Assembly: GCA_020436085.1 (NCBI GenBank)
Contig: JAGQYM010000014.1
Coordinates: forward strand, 1-64,000
DNA from: Cyclobacteriaceae bacterium
GTDB lineage: Bacteria; Bacteroidota; Bacteroidia; Cytophagales; Cyclobacteriaceae
DNA: 64,000 nucleotides
Direction of reading: 5' to 3'
Below the pieces are notes generated by a model that saw only the letters and a program-made list of their open reading frames with translations, was not told where the DNA came from and ran no database searches. Positions 49,839 to 59,338 of this stretch are shown piece after piece (position 1 is the first letter of the stretch; each line of letters begins with the position of its first letter). The position numbers and the translations under genes were made by a program.

Positions 49839-52262
49839 TTACTCGCTCCTAAGAGATTTCACGGGGTCTCCAGTCGCTGCTTTAATGGATTCAAAACCCA
49901 CGGTAAGCAATGCGATCGTAATAGCGCCAAATCCGGCAACGAAGAATATGATTAGATCAATTTCAATTCTGTAGGCAAAGTCAGACAGCCATTGGTCCAT
50001 TACATACCACGACAAAGGCATGGCAATAACAAAAGCAATAATGATGAGTTTGATAAACTCCCGCGACATCAGGTTTACAATCTGGCTCACATTAGCACCT
50101 AGCACTTTGCGAATACCAATTTCTTTGACTCTGCGTTCCGCCATATAAGATGATAAGCCATACAACCCAAGACAACTTATGATCATCGCGATAACGGTAA
50201 AGGTGGTAATGATGGTGGATACTTTTTTATCCTCCTCATATTGCTTGCGAATACTGTCATCGAGGAACGAGTATTCAAAAGGTGTATCTGTAATCACTTT
50301 ATTCCAGGTTGCCTCTATAGAAGCCAATACTTCAGATAAGTTTTCTGTTTTTACACTTAGAATACCGTAGTCAAATGTTCTGCCTTCGCTGTTCATTCTA
50401 AAGAGTGTTGGCTTGATCTCTTCTTTCATGGAGAGCTGATGATAATCTTCCATCACACCAATGATTTCGTGTGATATCTTTTCTCCTTGCCATTCTGTAA
50501 ATACATGTTGACCAATTGCTTCTTCCGGTGTAAAACCAAGCTCAGACACGCCAATTCGGTTAACAACTATCTTATGGCGACCATCGACCTCATTCTCGGT
50601 AAAGGTTCTGCCGGCCAACATTTTAATGCCTATGAGTTCTATATAGCCCGCGTCCACAGTGTTATTAAAATGTAGTTTTGCCAAATCCATGTTGCCCCCC
50701 TGCGGATACAAAGCAAAATCACTCCATATGCGAGAACCAGGCATGTAGTTAGCAGCGGATACACCCAATATTCCGGCCTCTCGACTTATCTCACTCTTAA
50801 AGGATTCAAATCCTTTTTGAGCATAATCGGTCCTGAGCGGCAATACAATTTTTGCATCGGGATTAAATCCTAAATTTTGATTTTGCATGTAACGGAGCTG
50901 CTTGCCAATTATTAACATGCCACACACCAGGGCAATACCGATTACAAATTGAAATACTACCAAGCCTTGACGTAAAGTGCCGGATGAATTGCCAAGATTT
51001 ACTTTTCCTTTAAGTACTTCTGCTGGCTGGAACGAAGAAAGGTAGAAGGCAGGGTAGCTGCCTGCAACAAAGCCTGTAATAAGTGTGATTGCGACTAAGG
51101 CTGCTCCAAAGTATAATACGTTGTCTGTGTCGAAAGAAATTTGTTTGCTGGTAAGCTCGTTAAAGTATGGAAGCGCGATGTATATCAGGCCGATACTGAT
51201 GACAATCGAAACAGCGACAAGCAGCATGGCTTCTCCGAGCAACTGCCTGATCAATGAACTTCTGAAAGCGCCCATTACTTTTCGTACGCCAATTTCGCTC
51301 GCCCGCTTTGTTGCTTTTGCGGTGGAAAGATTCATGAAATTGATGCAGGCGATTAGGAGAATGAAAATGGCAATTGATGAAATGACGTAGACGTAAGTAA
51401 TCCTTGGATTTCGACCGATGTCTGATCTGAGATAAATATCCGGCACAGGTTCCAGATCAAGTGTCTTTGTCATGCCCAGAGCCTTCATGTCCTCTGCACC
51501 GTATTTGATCAACACTTGATTCATTCTGTCAACTACCGCTGCACGATTGTGACCTGGTATTAATCTCACATAGGCTGGCACAAAGTTTTGGCCACCCCAT
51601 TCGCCCTGAGCGTCTTCTGATCTTACGTAGGCAGCCCATCCACCACTTGTCATCGAAACGAAAAAATTGGCCTCTAAATGACTTTTGCCTGGCTGTCGAA
51701 ATACACCAGTCACTTTAAAATCTCCAGACGGACCACCTTGGCTTATGTTAATCAGTTTGTTTAGAGCCGATTCATCTCCGAACAGCTTTTTAGCCATCTT
51801 CTGCGAGATCACCACTGAGTTGGCTTCAACCAACGCATGATCCGGATTGCCCTCTAAGAGTTCGTAGTTGAGAACTTTGAACAAAGTAGAATCAGCGATC
51901 AGTCCATTTTCTTCATAGAAGATATTGTCTTCATACTTGATGAGATTGAGTTGTACTCCCGGGGGATTCAATGCGCGAGTTGCATAAACGATATCCTCAA
52001 TTTCATCTTGCATTGCCATCGCAATGGGAGGAGAGCTGGTGGGCAGTTTATCAAGCCCCTTGGTTCCTTCGAACTTGGTAACAATCCTATAAAGATTTTC
52101 TCCTTCCTTATGATGTTTGTCGTAGCTGAACTCGTCTTGGATATAGAGGGCCAGCAACAAGCAGCAGGCAATCCCGATGGACAAGCCAAAGATGTTAATG
52201 GACGAGAAAACTTTGTTTTTGGAGAGATTTCGCAGTGCGATCTTGAAGTAGTTCTGAAGCAT
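49839..52262 (-). CDS. MacB/FtsX-type orphan ABC permease 7
   Basis: 807 residues with the standard duplicated plan: first FtsX loop NLSTAKATKRASEIGVRKVMGA, second EIGIRKVLGAN, end GDPVKSLRSE (Asp in place of the usual Asn before Pro). Promoter-proximal gene of the pair with permease 6; its upstream region carries the 14-mer shared with permease 3. Confidence 0.9.
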   Translation of the reverse strand: MLQNYFKIALRNLSKNKVFSSINIFGLSIGIACCLLLALYIQDEFSYDKHHKEGENLYRIVTKFEGTKGLDKLPTSSPPIAMAMQDEIEDIVYATRALNPPGVQLNLIKYEDNIFYEENGLIADSTLFKVLNYELLEGNPDHALVEANSVVISQKMAKKLFGDESALNKLINISQGGPSGDFKVTGVFRQPGKSHLEANFFVSMTSGGWAAYVRSEDAQGEWGGQNFVPAYVRLIPGHNRAAVVDRMNQVLIKYGAEDMKALGMTKTLDLEPVPDIYLRSDIGRNPRITYVYVISSIAIFILLIACINFMNLSTAKATKRASEIGVRKVMGAFRSSLIRQLLGEAMLLVAVSIVISIGLIYIALPYFNELTSKQISFDTDNVLYFGAALVAITLITGFVAGSYPAFYLSSFQPAEVLKGKVNLGNSSGTLRQGLVVFQFVIGIALVCGMLIIGKQLRYMQNQNLGFNPDAKIVLPLRTDYAQKGFESFKSEISREAGILGVSAANYMPGSRIWSDFALYPQGGNMDLAKLHFNNTVDAGYIELIGIKMLAGRTFTENEVDGRHKIVVNRIGVSELGFTPEEAIGQHVFTEWQGEKISHEIIGVMEDYHQLSMKEEIKPTLFRMNSEGRTFDYGILSVKTENLSEVLASIEATWNKVITDTPFEYSFLDDSIRKQYEEDKKVSTIITTFTVIAMIISCLGLYGLSSYMAERRVKEIGIRKVLGANVSQIVNLMSREFIKLIIIAFVIAMPLSWYVMDQWLSDFAYRIEIDLIIFFVAGFGAITIALLTVGFESIKAATGDPVKSLRSE

Positions 52263-52297
52263 ATGTCGAGGTTTCGAAAGTGATTACCCAAAAAAGT

Positions 52298-52311
52298 GCC
52301 AATGGTTACAT
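52298..52311 (-). promoter_or_regulatory. Second copy of the 14-bp permease upstream element
   Basis: ATGTAACCATTGGC, 36-49 bp before the permease 7 ATG, identical to 15485-15498. Here it is followed by ACTTTTTTGGG, at the other site by CAAAGCGGTAG. Confidence 0.4.
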
Positions 52312-52351
52312 ATCCCAATAGACTCTGGAATGAGGCAATGGATGCTCGAAC

Positions 52352-52374
52352 GGGTACATTAATGAACGGTACCC
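52352..52374 (-). terminator. Hairpin downstream of kup
   Basis: GGGTAC/GTACCC arms with an 11-nt loop, 14 bp after the kup stop. No T-run; weak terminator candidate. Confidence 0.3.
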
Positions 52375-52387
52375 TGTTCAGATTTGA

Positions 52388-54379
52388 TCACTGAAACCTG
52401 TTATTGTAATATTTGAGCTCTTTTTCTCGCTCGATTTCTGAGCGTTCTCTCTTAATCCGAACCTTGGCAGGTGGCCCTACCATGATCGGAACACGCTCAA
52501 CTTCTACGTTTGCCAACTCAAGACCGTACATCGCTTCAGTTGACAAACTAAAGCGTTTCACAAATCGATAGCCCTGAATAATGAGATTATCAAAAGTTGA
52601 TATCTCGCTATCAATCGAAGCCAATGAGTGCAGAATAATAAACTTAAAGTCGGCTGGCATGCTGTGTTTCTTGAGCGAGTCGTAGTGACTCACCAAATCG
52701 ATCTCAGCATTTTCGGCCATGTCATGCAGAATGCGATTGAAAAGTATGTTCACTCGATGGTCAGACTTGAAACCGAGTTTGATGCGAATGAAAAAAGCTT
52801 TCTTTGGTATTATCGTATCAACGGAATACTTGCTCGTGTACGGACTATCAACAGTGTCCACATGTATAAACCAGTAAACGTCTGCGCGTTTCGGTCGTTT
52901 CTTAAAGATAGAATAGACGATGTTCGAGTCAATTGATCGTTTGCTATCAGCTACAGCCATGTAAACCAGGTTCGTAGCTTCTTTTGGTATGGTTGTGTCC
53001 GCCTGAAGATCCTGAATCAACGGCACATAATGTTTGATCTCAACGAACTCAGTGTGACGATCACGCAATCCTCTTGCCTTCACCAGAATGAACATGAGCA
53101 TGAAGAAGAAAAAGGCAATTGTAAATGTAAACCAACCACCATGTTGAAATTTACTCAGATTGGAAACTAAGAACATTCCTTCGATAGAGAAGAAAACGAG
53201 TGCGAGAACTGTCGACCTTAGTCGCGATTTTTTGTTGGTGGTAAAAAAGTAAACCAACAAAGTAGTCGTCATCAGCATATCGAATGTAATAGCCAACCCA
53301 TACGCGCCTTCCATGGCAGAAGACTCTCGGAAAATGAGTACCACGAGAATAGTACCACCTAACAGAATCCAATTCATTGCTGGCAAATAAATTTGCCCTT
53401 TCATCTGGCTTGGGTAACGAACCCGTGTGCTAGGCCACAGTTTCAGTTTCATCGCCTCGTTGACAAGAGTGAACGTGCCTGAGATCAATGCCTGGCTGGC
53501 AATGATGGCTGCCATGGTGGCGATGATGATACTGAAAATCAAAAAGCCATCTGGCACGATTGCATAGAAAGGAATTTGTCCATTCAATGTTGATCCTTCA
53601 AGTGTGAGCAACCACGCGGCCTGGCCAAAGTAGTTGATCAACAAACAAACCTTCACAAAGCCCCATCCCAGCCGAATGTTGCCTTTGCCACAGTGGCCAA
53701 GATCTGAGTATAATGCTTCTGCTCCGGTGGTACAAAGAAACACCGCACCCAACAACCAAAAACCTCCTGGATAGTTGGCCAGGAGATTTATTGCATACAT
53801 CGGGTTTATAGCCTTAAGTACAGAAAGATTTTGCGAAAGGTGAATCATGCCCAATACACCAAGTGTGATAAACCAAATCAGCATGATGGGGCCAAATGTT
53901 TTTCCAACTATACTGGTGCCAAACTGCTGGAAGAAGAAGAGCAGTATAAGGATTACTATGACGATAGGTACTGTTGGAATGTTTGGATTGTCGATGGTGA
54001 GACCTTCAACGGCAGAGGAGATGCTAATGGCGGGAGTGATGAACCCATCAGAGATCAATGTGGCACAACCAATGATGGCGAGATATACTACCCATTTGGC
54101 CTTATACTTTCTAACAAGTGCGTATAGTGCGAATATCCCACCTTCACCTTTGTTGTCAGCATTGAGTGCGAGATAAACATATTTTATGGTCGTGATTAAT
54201 GTCAGCGTCCAGAAGACGCACGAAACTCCACCGAGGACCAGGTCTTCAGTGATGATACTTTCATCAACAATTGCCTTGAAAACATACAATGGTGATGTTC
54301 CTATGTCACCGTAGATGATTCCTAACGAAACCAGTACGCCAGCTGCAGAGAGTTTATGTTTGACTGAACCGCTGTCCAT
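52388..54379 (-). CDS. kup: Kup-type potassium/proton symporter
   Basis: 663 residues. The signature GIIYGDIGTSPLYVFKA opens the first TM, followed by about 12 TM segments to roughly residue 440 and a hydrophilic C-terminal domain, the normal Kup length. Typical motifs include FITPAISISSAVEGL and ADNKGEGGIFALYALVR. Imports K+. The ATG abuts the NDH-2 stop (no gap), so both are probably translated from one mRNA. Confidence 0.95.
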   Translation of the reverse strand: MDSGSVKHKLSAAGVLVSLGIIYGDIGTSPLYVFKAIVDESIITEDLVLGGVSCVFWTLTLITTIKYVYLALNADNKGEGGIFALYALVRKYKAKWVVYLAIIGCATLISDGFITPAISISSAVEGLTIDNPNIPTVPIVIVILILLFFFQQFGTSIVGKTFGPIMLIWFITLGVLGMIHLSQNLSVLKAINPMYAINLLANYPGGFWLLGAVFLCTTGAEALYSDLGHCGKGNIRLGWGFVKVCLLINYFGQAAWLLTLEGSTLNGQIPFYAIVPDGFLIFSIIIATMAAIIASQALISGTFTLVNEAMKLKLWPSTRVRYPSQMKGQIYLPAMNWILLGGTILVVLIFRESSAMEGAYGLAITFDMLMTTTLLVYFFTTNKKSRLRSTVLALVFFSIEGMFLVSNLSKFQHGGWFTFTIAFFFFMLMFILVKARGLRDRHTEFVEIKHYVPLIQDLQADTTIPKEATNLVYMAVADSKRSIDSNIVYSIFKKRPKRADVYWFIHVDTVDSPYTSKYSVDTIIPKKAFFIRIKLGFKSDHRVNILFNRILHDMAENAEIDLVSHYDSLKKHSMPADFKFIILHSLASIDSEISTFDNLIIQGYRFVKRFSLSTEAMYGLELANVEVERVPIMVGPPAKVRIKRERSEIEREKELKYYNNRFQ

Positions 54380-55684
54380 TTATATTTCTTCTTTCGGTCG
54401 ACCAATGATCAACCGATTGCTTCTGTCGTAGGAGAAATAGCTCCATACCCAGCTGAAAAAGGTAAAAACTTTATTCCGAAATCCCATAATGGAAATGAGA
54501 TGAACAAACATCCAGATGTACCAGGCAAAGAAGCCTTGCGTTCTGAAGTTGTTTAAATCCACTACTGCGCGGTTGCGACCCACAGTGGCCATGCTGCCCA
54601 GATCCTTATATTTAAAGGGCTTCATCTGCTTTTTGGCGATCAACTTTTTCAAATTCTTTGCCAGTAGCCGACCTTGCTGAATGGCAGGCTGCGCCATCAT
54701 AGGATGACCGTGCGGAAATTTTACTCCACCTTCCATGACTGCGACATCACCGATGGCAAAAATATTATCGTATCCTTTTACCCGGTTGTACTCATCAACC
54801 TTGAGGCGATTTCCCTTTGCTATGCTTTGCTCACTAAGGCCTTGTATTGGATTTCCCTTCACACCAGCTGCCCAAATCAATGACCGAGAAATCAGTTTTT
54901 CTCCGTTATTAAATTCTACTGAGTAACCATCATACGATTTCACGGCAAGGTTGAGATGAACCTTTACGCCCATCTGGTTGAGGTATTTCAAAGCTTTTTC
55001 TGATGCGGCCTCACTCATGCCATTCAGAAGCCGAGGTCCAGCCTCAACAAGGTGAATATCCATGTGCTTCAGATCAAGCTCTTTATAGTCCTTCGGAAAT
55101 ACGTTGTGTTTTAGCTCCGATAATGCCCCGGCAAGTTCAACGCCCGTTGGCCCACCACCAACAATCACATAGTCCATAAGGCTATTCATCACCTCGTTGT
55201 CATCGGTAAGCAAAGCGAATTCCATATTACGGATAATTCGGTTTCTCAGCTTAATGGCATCGGTAATGTTTTTCATCGCCATGGCATTTTTCTCCAGTTC
55301 AGCGTTGCCATAGAAATTAGTTGCTGCACCAGTGGCAATAACCAGGTAATCGTATTTTATTCCACCGATCGAAGTCTCTATGTAGTTTTCTTCGGGTTTG
55401 ATTTGATTTACTTCACCAAGTCGAAAATAAAACTCGGTTTGATCCGAGAACCGTTTCCGAAAAGGAAAAACAATGGAACTGGTTTCTAATCCTGATGTGG
55501 CTACCTGATACAATAGGGGCTGAAAAGTGTGATGATTGTATTTATCAAAAAGTACAACCTGGGCTTTTAGATTCTTCAGACCTCTTACGAGTTCTATGCC
55601 TCCAAAACCGCCTCCGATTACAATGATTCTGGGGTCTCCCAGATCCGCGATTCGGGTACGCGCGGTGATCAAATCGGGGTTCAA
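54380..55684 (-). CDS. ndh: Type II NADH dehydrogenase (NDH-2)
   Basis: 434 residues. FAD loop VIGGGFGGIELVRGL (about 21-36), NADH loop VIVGGGPTGVELAGALSEL, and the quinone-site region GHPMMAQPAIQQGRLLAKN. A C-terminal membrane-binding segment (WYIWMFVHLISIMGF...FTFFSWVWSYF) anchors it. Passes electrons from NADH to the quinone pool without pumping protons. The start is TTG 55684: a TAA lies five codons upstream and no ATG precedes the FAD loop. Confidence 0.93.
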   Translation of the reverse strand: MNPDLITARTRIADLGDPRIIVIGGGFGGIELVRGLKNLKAQVVLFDKYNHHTFQPLLYQVATSGLETSSIVFPFRKRFSDQTEFYFRLGEVNQIKPEENYIETSIGGIKYDYLVIATGAATNFYGNAELEKNAMAMKNITDAIKLRNRIIRNMEFALLTDDNEVMNSLMDYVIVGGGPTGVELAGALSELKHNVFPKDYKELDLKHMDIHLVEAGPRLLNGMSEAASEKALKYLNQMGVKVHLNLAVKSYDGYSVEFNNGEKLISRSLIWAAGVKGNPIQGLSEQSIAKGNRLKVDEYNRVKGYDNIFAIGDVAVMEGGVKFPHGHPMMAQPAIQQGRLLAKNLKKLIAKKQMKPFKYKDLGSMATVGRNRAVVDLNNFRTQGFFAWYIWMFVHLISIMGFRNKVFTFFSWVWSYFSYDRSNRLIIGRPKEEI

Positions 55685-55791
55685 AATGCTGTTTTCTTAA
55701 AACTGGCTGCGAAGTTACACCAACTGCTTAGAATTAGGGCAACGACAAAAAATAAATTTGGAGCCTCTGTTTATATCACTCATAATCAGGG

Positions 55792-55799
55792 TATTTTTG
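55792..55799 (+). promoter_or_regulatory. Candidate -7 element of the coiled-coil lipoprotein gene
   Basis: TATTTTTG fits TAnnTTTG and shares the 10-mer TATTTTTGCG with the promoter at 46078. Transcription would start near 55806, which favours ATG 55820 over ATG 55808. A second match, TAAATTTG, is at 55753-55760. Confidence 0.45.
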
Positions 55800-55819
55800 C
55801 GTCATAAATGCAATTGATT

Positions 55820-56569
55820 ATGATTAAAAAGCTTGGTTTTGTTGTATTGGTTGGAGTCGCGTTGATGAATTGTGGCGGTAGTCAAAATGAGAAACTTCAA
55901 ATGGCAGTTGACAGCCTTACACAGGCACTCAATCAAAGTCAGCAAGTGGCCAACACGCTTCAGGAGGTTGGTGTTTTGATGGATTCAATCGATGCCAATA
56001 GGCAATTGCTGAAGATCAATATGACGGAAGGAACAACCTACACGGACTATACCGCCCGCATGAGAGATATTAACGATTACGTTAAAGAGAGTCAGAAGAA
56101 AATAGAGGATTTGGAGACCGCGTTGAAGAAATCGCGAGGTGCTTCCAATGCTTTCTCCAATACCATCAAGAAACTTAAAGCGGACCTGGAGGCGAGAAAC
56201 AAAGAGATTCTTGAACTGCAAGAGCAAGTTGACAAGTACAGGAACGAAAATCAGAATCTGATCCAGACCGTGACGCTTCAGGAGGCCGAGTTGAGTGATA
56301 AAGAAGCACAAATTCTCGCGAAAGAACAGGAGCTTGCCCTCATCGAAGCGCGTATTCAGGAACTCATGATTCAAAGTAAGATGAGTGAAGGTGATTCTTA
56401 CTATGCGCGTGGAGAGGCGATAGAAGAAGCTGCCAATCGGACTAAGCTCGCTCCTCGCAAGAAGAAGGAGACCTATGCAGAGGCCTTGGAGATGTACAAG
56501 AAGGCCCTGTCATTGGGTGTGGCTAAGGCGCAAGCCAAGATAACAGAACTGGAAGGTAAGGTAAACTAA
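55820..56569 (+). CDS. Coiled-coil lipoprotein with C-terminal TPR/Sel1-like end
   Basis: 249 residues from ATG 55820. Lipobox ALMNC, then a long coiled coil (about 20-185) rich in Glu, Gln and Leu heptads. A short helical repeat at the end (YAEALEMYKKALSLGVAKAQAKI) resembles a single TPR. Unknown function; probably a periplasmic spacer or scaffold. Convergent with the exchanger gene, 4-bp overlap. Confidence 0.75.
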   Translation: MIKKLGFVVLVGVALMNCGGSQNEKLQMAVDSLTQALNQSQQVANTLQEVGVLMDSIDANRQLLKINMTEGTTYTDYTARMRDINDYVKESQKKIEDLETALKKSRGASNAFSNTIKKLKADLEARNKEILELQEQVDKYRNENQNLIQTVTLQEAELSDKEAQILAKEQELALIEARIQELMIQSKMSEGDSYYARGEAIEEAANRTKLAPRKKKETYAEALEMYKKALSLGVAKAQAKITELEGKVN

Positions 56570-57540
56570 ACTGCTCCGTTCTCAGCACCGATCAGATACA
56601 CGGTGTAGGTGATATATCCAAGAAAAAGAATAATGGCTTCCCATCTGTCAAGTTTGCGTTGATTAAGTGTGAACATGAAGATCAGAAGCACTATGCTCGC
56701 AATAATCACCACGAATATGTCGAAGTTGAGAACGCTGTCATAAGCCATCGGTTTAACAAGCCCCGTAGTACCCAATATCAAGCACAGGTTAAAAATATTG
56801 GAGCCCACCACATTTCCAATCGCTATATCAGTGTTCTTTCGATAAGCTGCCACCGCGGATGTGGCAAGTTCGGGTAGAGAGGTGCCCGCGGCCAATATGG
56901 TCAACCCGATTAACCTTTCACTAAGTCCGTAACGTTCTGCTATGAGGACGGCATTTGTTACGGCCAACTCACCACCACCCAATAACATGGCAAGACCGAT
57001 CAGAATCATGCCAGTTGAAACAGAGTTACGGTAGGTCTTGATGGGGGTGCCGTCACCATAGTCGCTGGCAGATTTCATGGTGCGGTACACGTAAAACATA
57101 AAGAGCCCGAAGAAGCACAATAGAAGGAAGGCATCAAATCGGGTGAGGGCATCAGTTGCCAACCCCCAAATCATCCGGTCATTTACCAATATGAAAAGTA
57201 AAAGGATGGCTCCGATTGAAATTGGCACTTCGTATTGCACCGTCTTTCGTTGAACAACCAGCGGGAAGATGATCCCCGAAACACCAAGTATTAGCAGCAG
57301 ATTGAAGTTGTTGCTGCCCAATATGTTGCCAAATGCCGCAGTGTTATAACCTTTGGTTGCTGACATCATGTTCACCAGCAATTCTGGTGCAGAAGTACCA
57401 AAAGAGACCACCGTGAGGCCAATCGCCAGATTTGAAATATTGAATTTTTTGGCAATGGAAGATGCCCCTCCAACTAGGAAATCAGCCCCTTTAACAAGGA
57501 CGACAAAACCCGTGATAAGCAGAGCCAACTCCAGCAGCAT
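56566..57540 (-). CDS. Na+/Ca2+ exchanger-type antiporter (CaCA family, YrbG-like)
   Basis: 324 residues with about ten TM segments and the two inverted alpha-repeats of the family: SFGTSAPELLVN..FGNILGSNNFN in the first half and AAGTSLPELATS..IGNVVGSNIFN in the second. Exchanges Ca2+ (or K+) against Na+ or H+. ATG 57540 is preferred over the in-frame TTG 57546. Confidence 0.93.
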   Translation of the reverse strand: MLLELALLITGFVVLVKGADFLVGGASSIAKKFNISNLAIGLTVVSFGTSAPELLVNMMSATKGYNTAAFGNILGSNNFNLLLILGVSGIIFPLVVQRKTVQYEVPISIGAILLLFILVNDRMIWGLATDALTRFDAFLLLCFFGLFMFYVYRTMKSASDYGDGTPIKTYRNSVSTGMILIGLAMLLGGGELAVTNAVLIAERYGLSERLIGLTILAAGTSLPELATSAVAAYRKNTDIAIGNVVGSNIFNLCLILGTTGLVKPMAYDSVLNFDIFVVIIASIVLLIFMFTLNQRKLDRWEAIILFLGYITYTVYLIGAENGAV

Positions 57541-57749
57541 AGACAAGGTTAAGGTATAAATATAGATTCAAATTCTGTAAAACGTCCAACTGTTGTCTGA
57601 TAAAAAATGAAAGGGGAAGAGTTGTGTTAGGTAGCGAAAAGGATTGGTAGGAAAAGCCGTCTAGATGTAGCTAAAAAGGCTCAAAATTCAACTAATTTAT
57701 CCCATTACGCTCCTACAAACTAGTTAGGCAATGCGTATTATTGCACTTC

Positions 57750-58724
57750 ATGGCTTTGAAGCTCGAGGATATCAAAACTCCCATTGCGAAGGAAATGGAC
57801 GAGTTCGAAATAAAGTTTCGAGCCTCCATGAAGACCAACGTTTTTTTGCTGGACAAGATCATGAATTACATTGTCAAGCGAAAAGGAAAACAAATGCGTC
57901 CCATGTTTGTGTTCCTGAGTGCTGGCGCTACGGGACAAATTTCTGATTCGACCTATCACGGAGCGTCTTTGATCGAGTTGCTGCACACGGCTTCGCTCGT
58001 TCATGATGATGTTGTAGATAATGCCAACTACCGAAGAGGCTTTTTTTCAGTTAACGCACTCTGGAAAAACAAAATAGCAGTGCTTGTGGGCGACTTTTTG
58101 CTTTCACGTGGTTTGCTTCTCTCGATTGAGCACAATGAGATTGAATTGCTCCGTATTGTTTCCCATGCCGTTAAGGAAATGAGTGAGGGGGAGCTTCTAC
58201 AATTTGAGAAGGCGCGCAAGCTTGACATCACGGAAGAAGTATACTATGATGTCATTCGTCAGAAGACGGCTTCCCTGATCGCTTCGTGTTGTGCTGTTGG
58301 AGCAAGTTCTGCCGGAAGTGAGCCAGAAGTTGTTTCACAAATGCGTCAGTTTGGAGAATGTGTAGGTATGGCTTTCCAAATCAAAGACGACCTGTTCGAC
58401 TATGGCGATGATGAAATTGGTAAGCCCTTGGGTATAGATATTAAAGAAAAGAAGATGACGCTACCATTGATTCATGCATTGTCAAAATCAAGTTGGCTGG
58501 AGAAGCGAAGAATCATTGGCATTATTCGTAGCGATACCAACAAACCTAAAAAAGTGAAAGAAGTGATCGATCATGTGAAGGGCAAAGGAGGAATTGATTA
58601 TGCCAAACAGAAAATGGCTGAATACCACGAGCGTGCGAATGACCTTCTCGCGACTTTACCCGAGTCCGTTTATAAAAACTCCCTCACTCAATTGGTGCAA
58701 TTCACAATTGACAGAAAGAGCTGA
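57750..58724 (+). CDS. Trans-polyprenyl diphosphate synthase
   Basis: 324 residues from ATG 57750; an in-frame TTG occurs at 57741. Both Asp-rich motifs are intact: HDDVVD (85-90) and KDDLFDYGDD (from about 212), plus GKQMRP and KTASL. Bulky residues before the first motif suggest a long-chain product such as the side chain of menaquinone. Chain length is inferred. Confidence 0.92.
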   Translation: MALKLEDIKTPIAKEMDEFEIKFRASMKTNVFLLDKIMNYIVKRKGKQMRPMFVFLSAGATGQISDSTYHGASLIELLHTASLVHDDVVDNANYRRGFFSVNALWKNKIAVLVGDFLLSRGLLLSIEHNEIELLRIVSHAVKEMSEGELLQFEKARKLDITEEVYYDVIRQKTASLIASCCAVGASSAGSEPEVVSQMRQFGECVGMAFQIKDDLFDYGDDEIGKPLGIDIKEKKMTLPLIHALSKSSWLEKRRIIGIIRSDTNKPKKVKEVIDHVKGKGGIDYAKQKMAEYHERANDLLATLPESVYKNSLTQLVQFTIDRKS

Positions 58725-58752
58725 TCAAAAAAATTGGAGAATGCTCTAAGTC

Positions 58753-59211
58753 TTAGTTAACGCGATTGCGTCCCGCTTCCTGTATCGCGTAGGTTTTAAA
58801 CTTTTCGAAAGTTGGGTTGTCAAGGACTTCAGTTGCAGGGCCTGTTTCGGCCGGCTCGAAATTACCTTCATTGTCCCACCACTTGCGGGCATCTTCGCGT
58901 GCTTTTGACTTGTCTACATCAAAGTAGTTGATGATGGAGTCAGAGACAATCCACGGCTTATCGATGGTGGCGTATTTTTCGAAAATCATTGACCGCATTT
59001 GAGTGCCCATAGCATCATTTTGAAAATGAGATACGGTATATGACATCGTTTCAGGCTCTGTCATGATCATGTCCCAATATTTTTTTGAAGAAACTACCTG
59101 AGCTGTTGTAAGCAGATAGCCAAATCCTTTTTCGATGGGTTCTTTGGTGATCAGACAAGATGCGCGAAATGCCTTTTTTTTCTTTCCAAACAGGGTGTCA
59201 AACAATGCCAT
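58753..59211 (-). CDS. Hypothetical cytosolic protein
   Basis: 152 residues, no signal peptide or TM. It begins MALFDTLFGKKKKAF, then a Cys18-containing segment (ASCLITKEPIEKGFGYLL) and a later KWWDNEG stretch. I do not recognise the family. Two direct repeats lie in its upstream region. Confidence 0.6.
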   Translation of the reverse strand: MALFDTLFGKKKKAFRASCLITKEPIEKGFGYLLTTAQVVSSKKYWDMIMTEPETMSYTVSHFQNDAMGTQMRSMIFEKYATIDKPWIVSDSIINYFDVDKSKAREDARKWWDNEGNFEPAETGPATEVLDNPTFEKFKTYAIQEAGRNRVN

Positions 59212-59268
59212 AATTCTCTTTATCGGTCAATTACGTTATTAGATACTCAGATTGGGGTAAATAGTTGC

Positions 59269-59298
59269 ACCTGAAATGCATTTTTTTACCTGAAACGC
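59269..59298 (-). repeat. Direct repeat upstream of the hypothetical gene
   Basis: Two 11-mers, ACCTGAAATGC (59269-59279) and ACCTGAAACGC (59288-59298), differ by one base and start 19 bp apart, nearly two helical turns. They lie 58-87 bp before the gene start and might bind a regulator. Confidence 0.35.
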
Positions 59299-59338
59299 GG
59301 ATTTATTGTCGTGAACAGTGAATCTGACTCGGAATCGG

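Noticed and set aside
52290..52315. Sigma-54-like TTGGCAC upstream of permease 7.
   Set aside because: The required GC at the -12 position is missing, and the second copy of the 14-mer lacks the TTGGCAC continuation.
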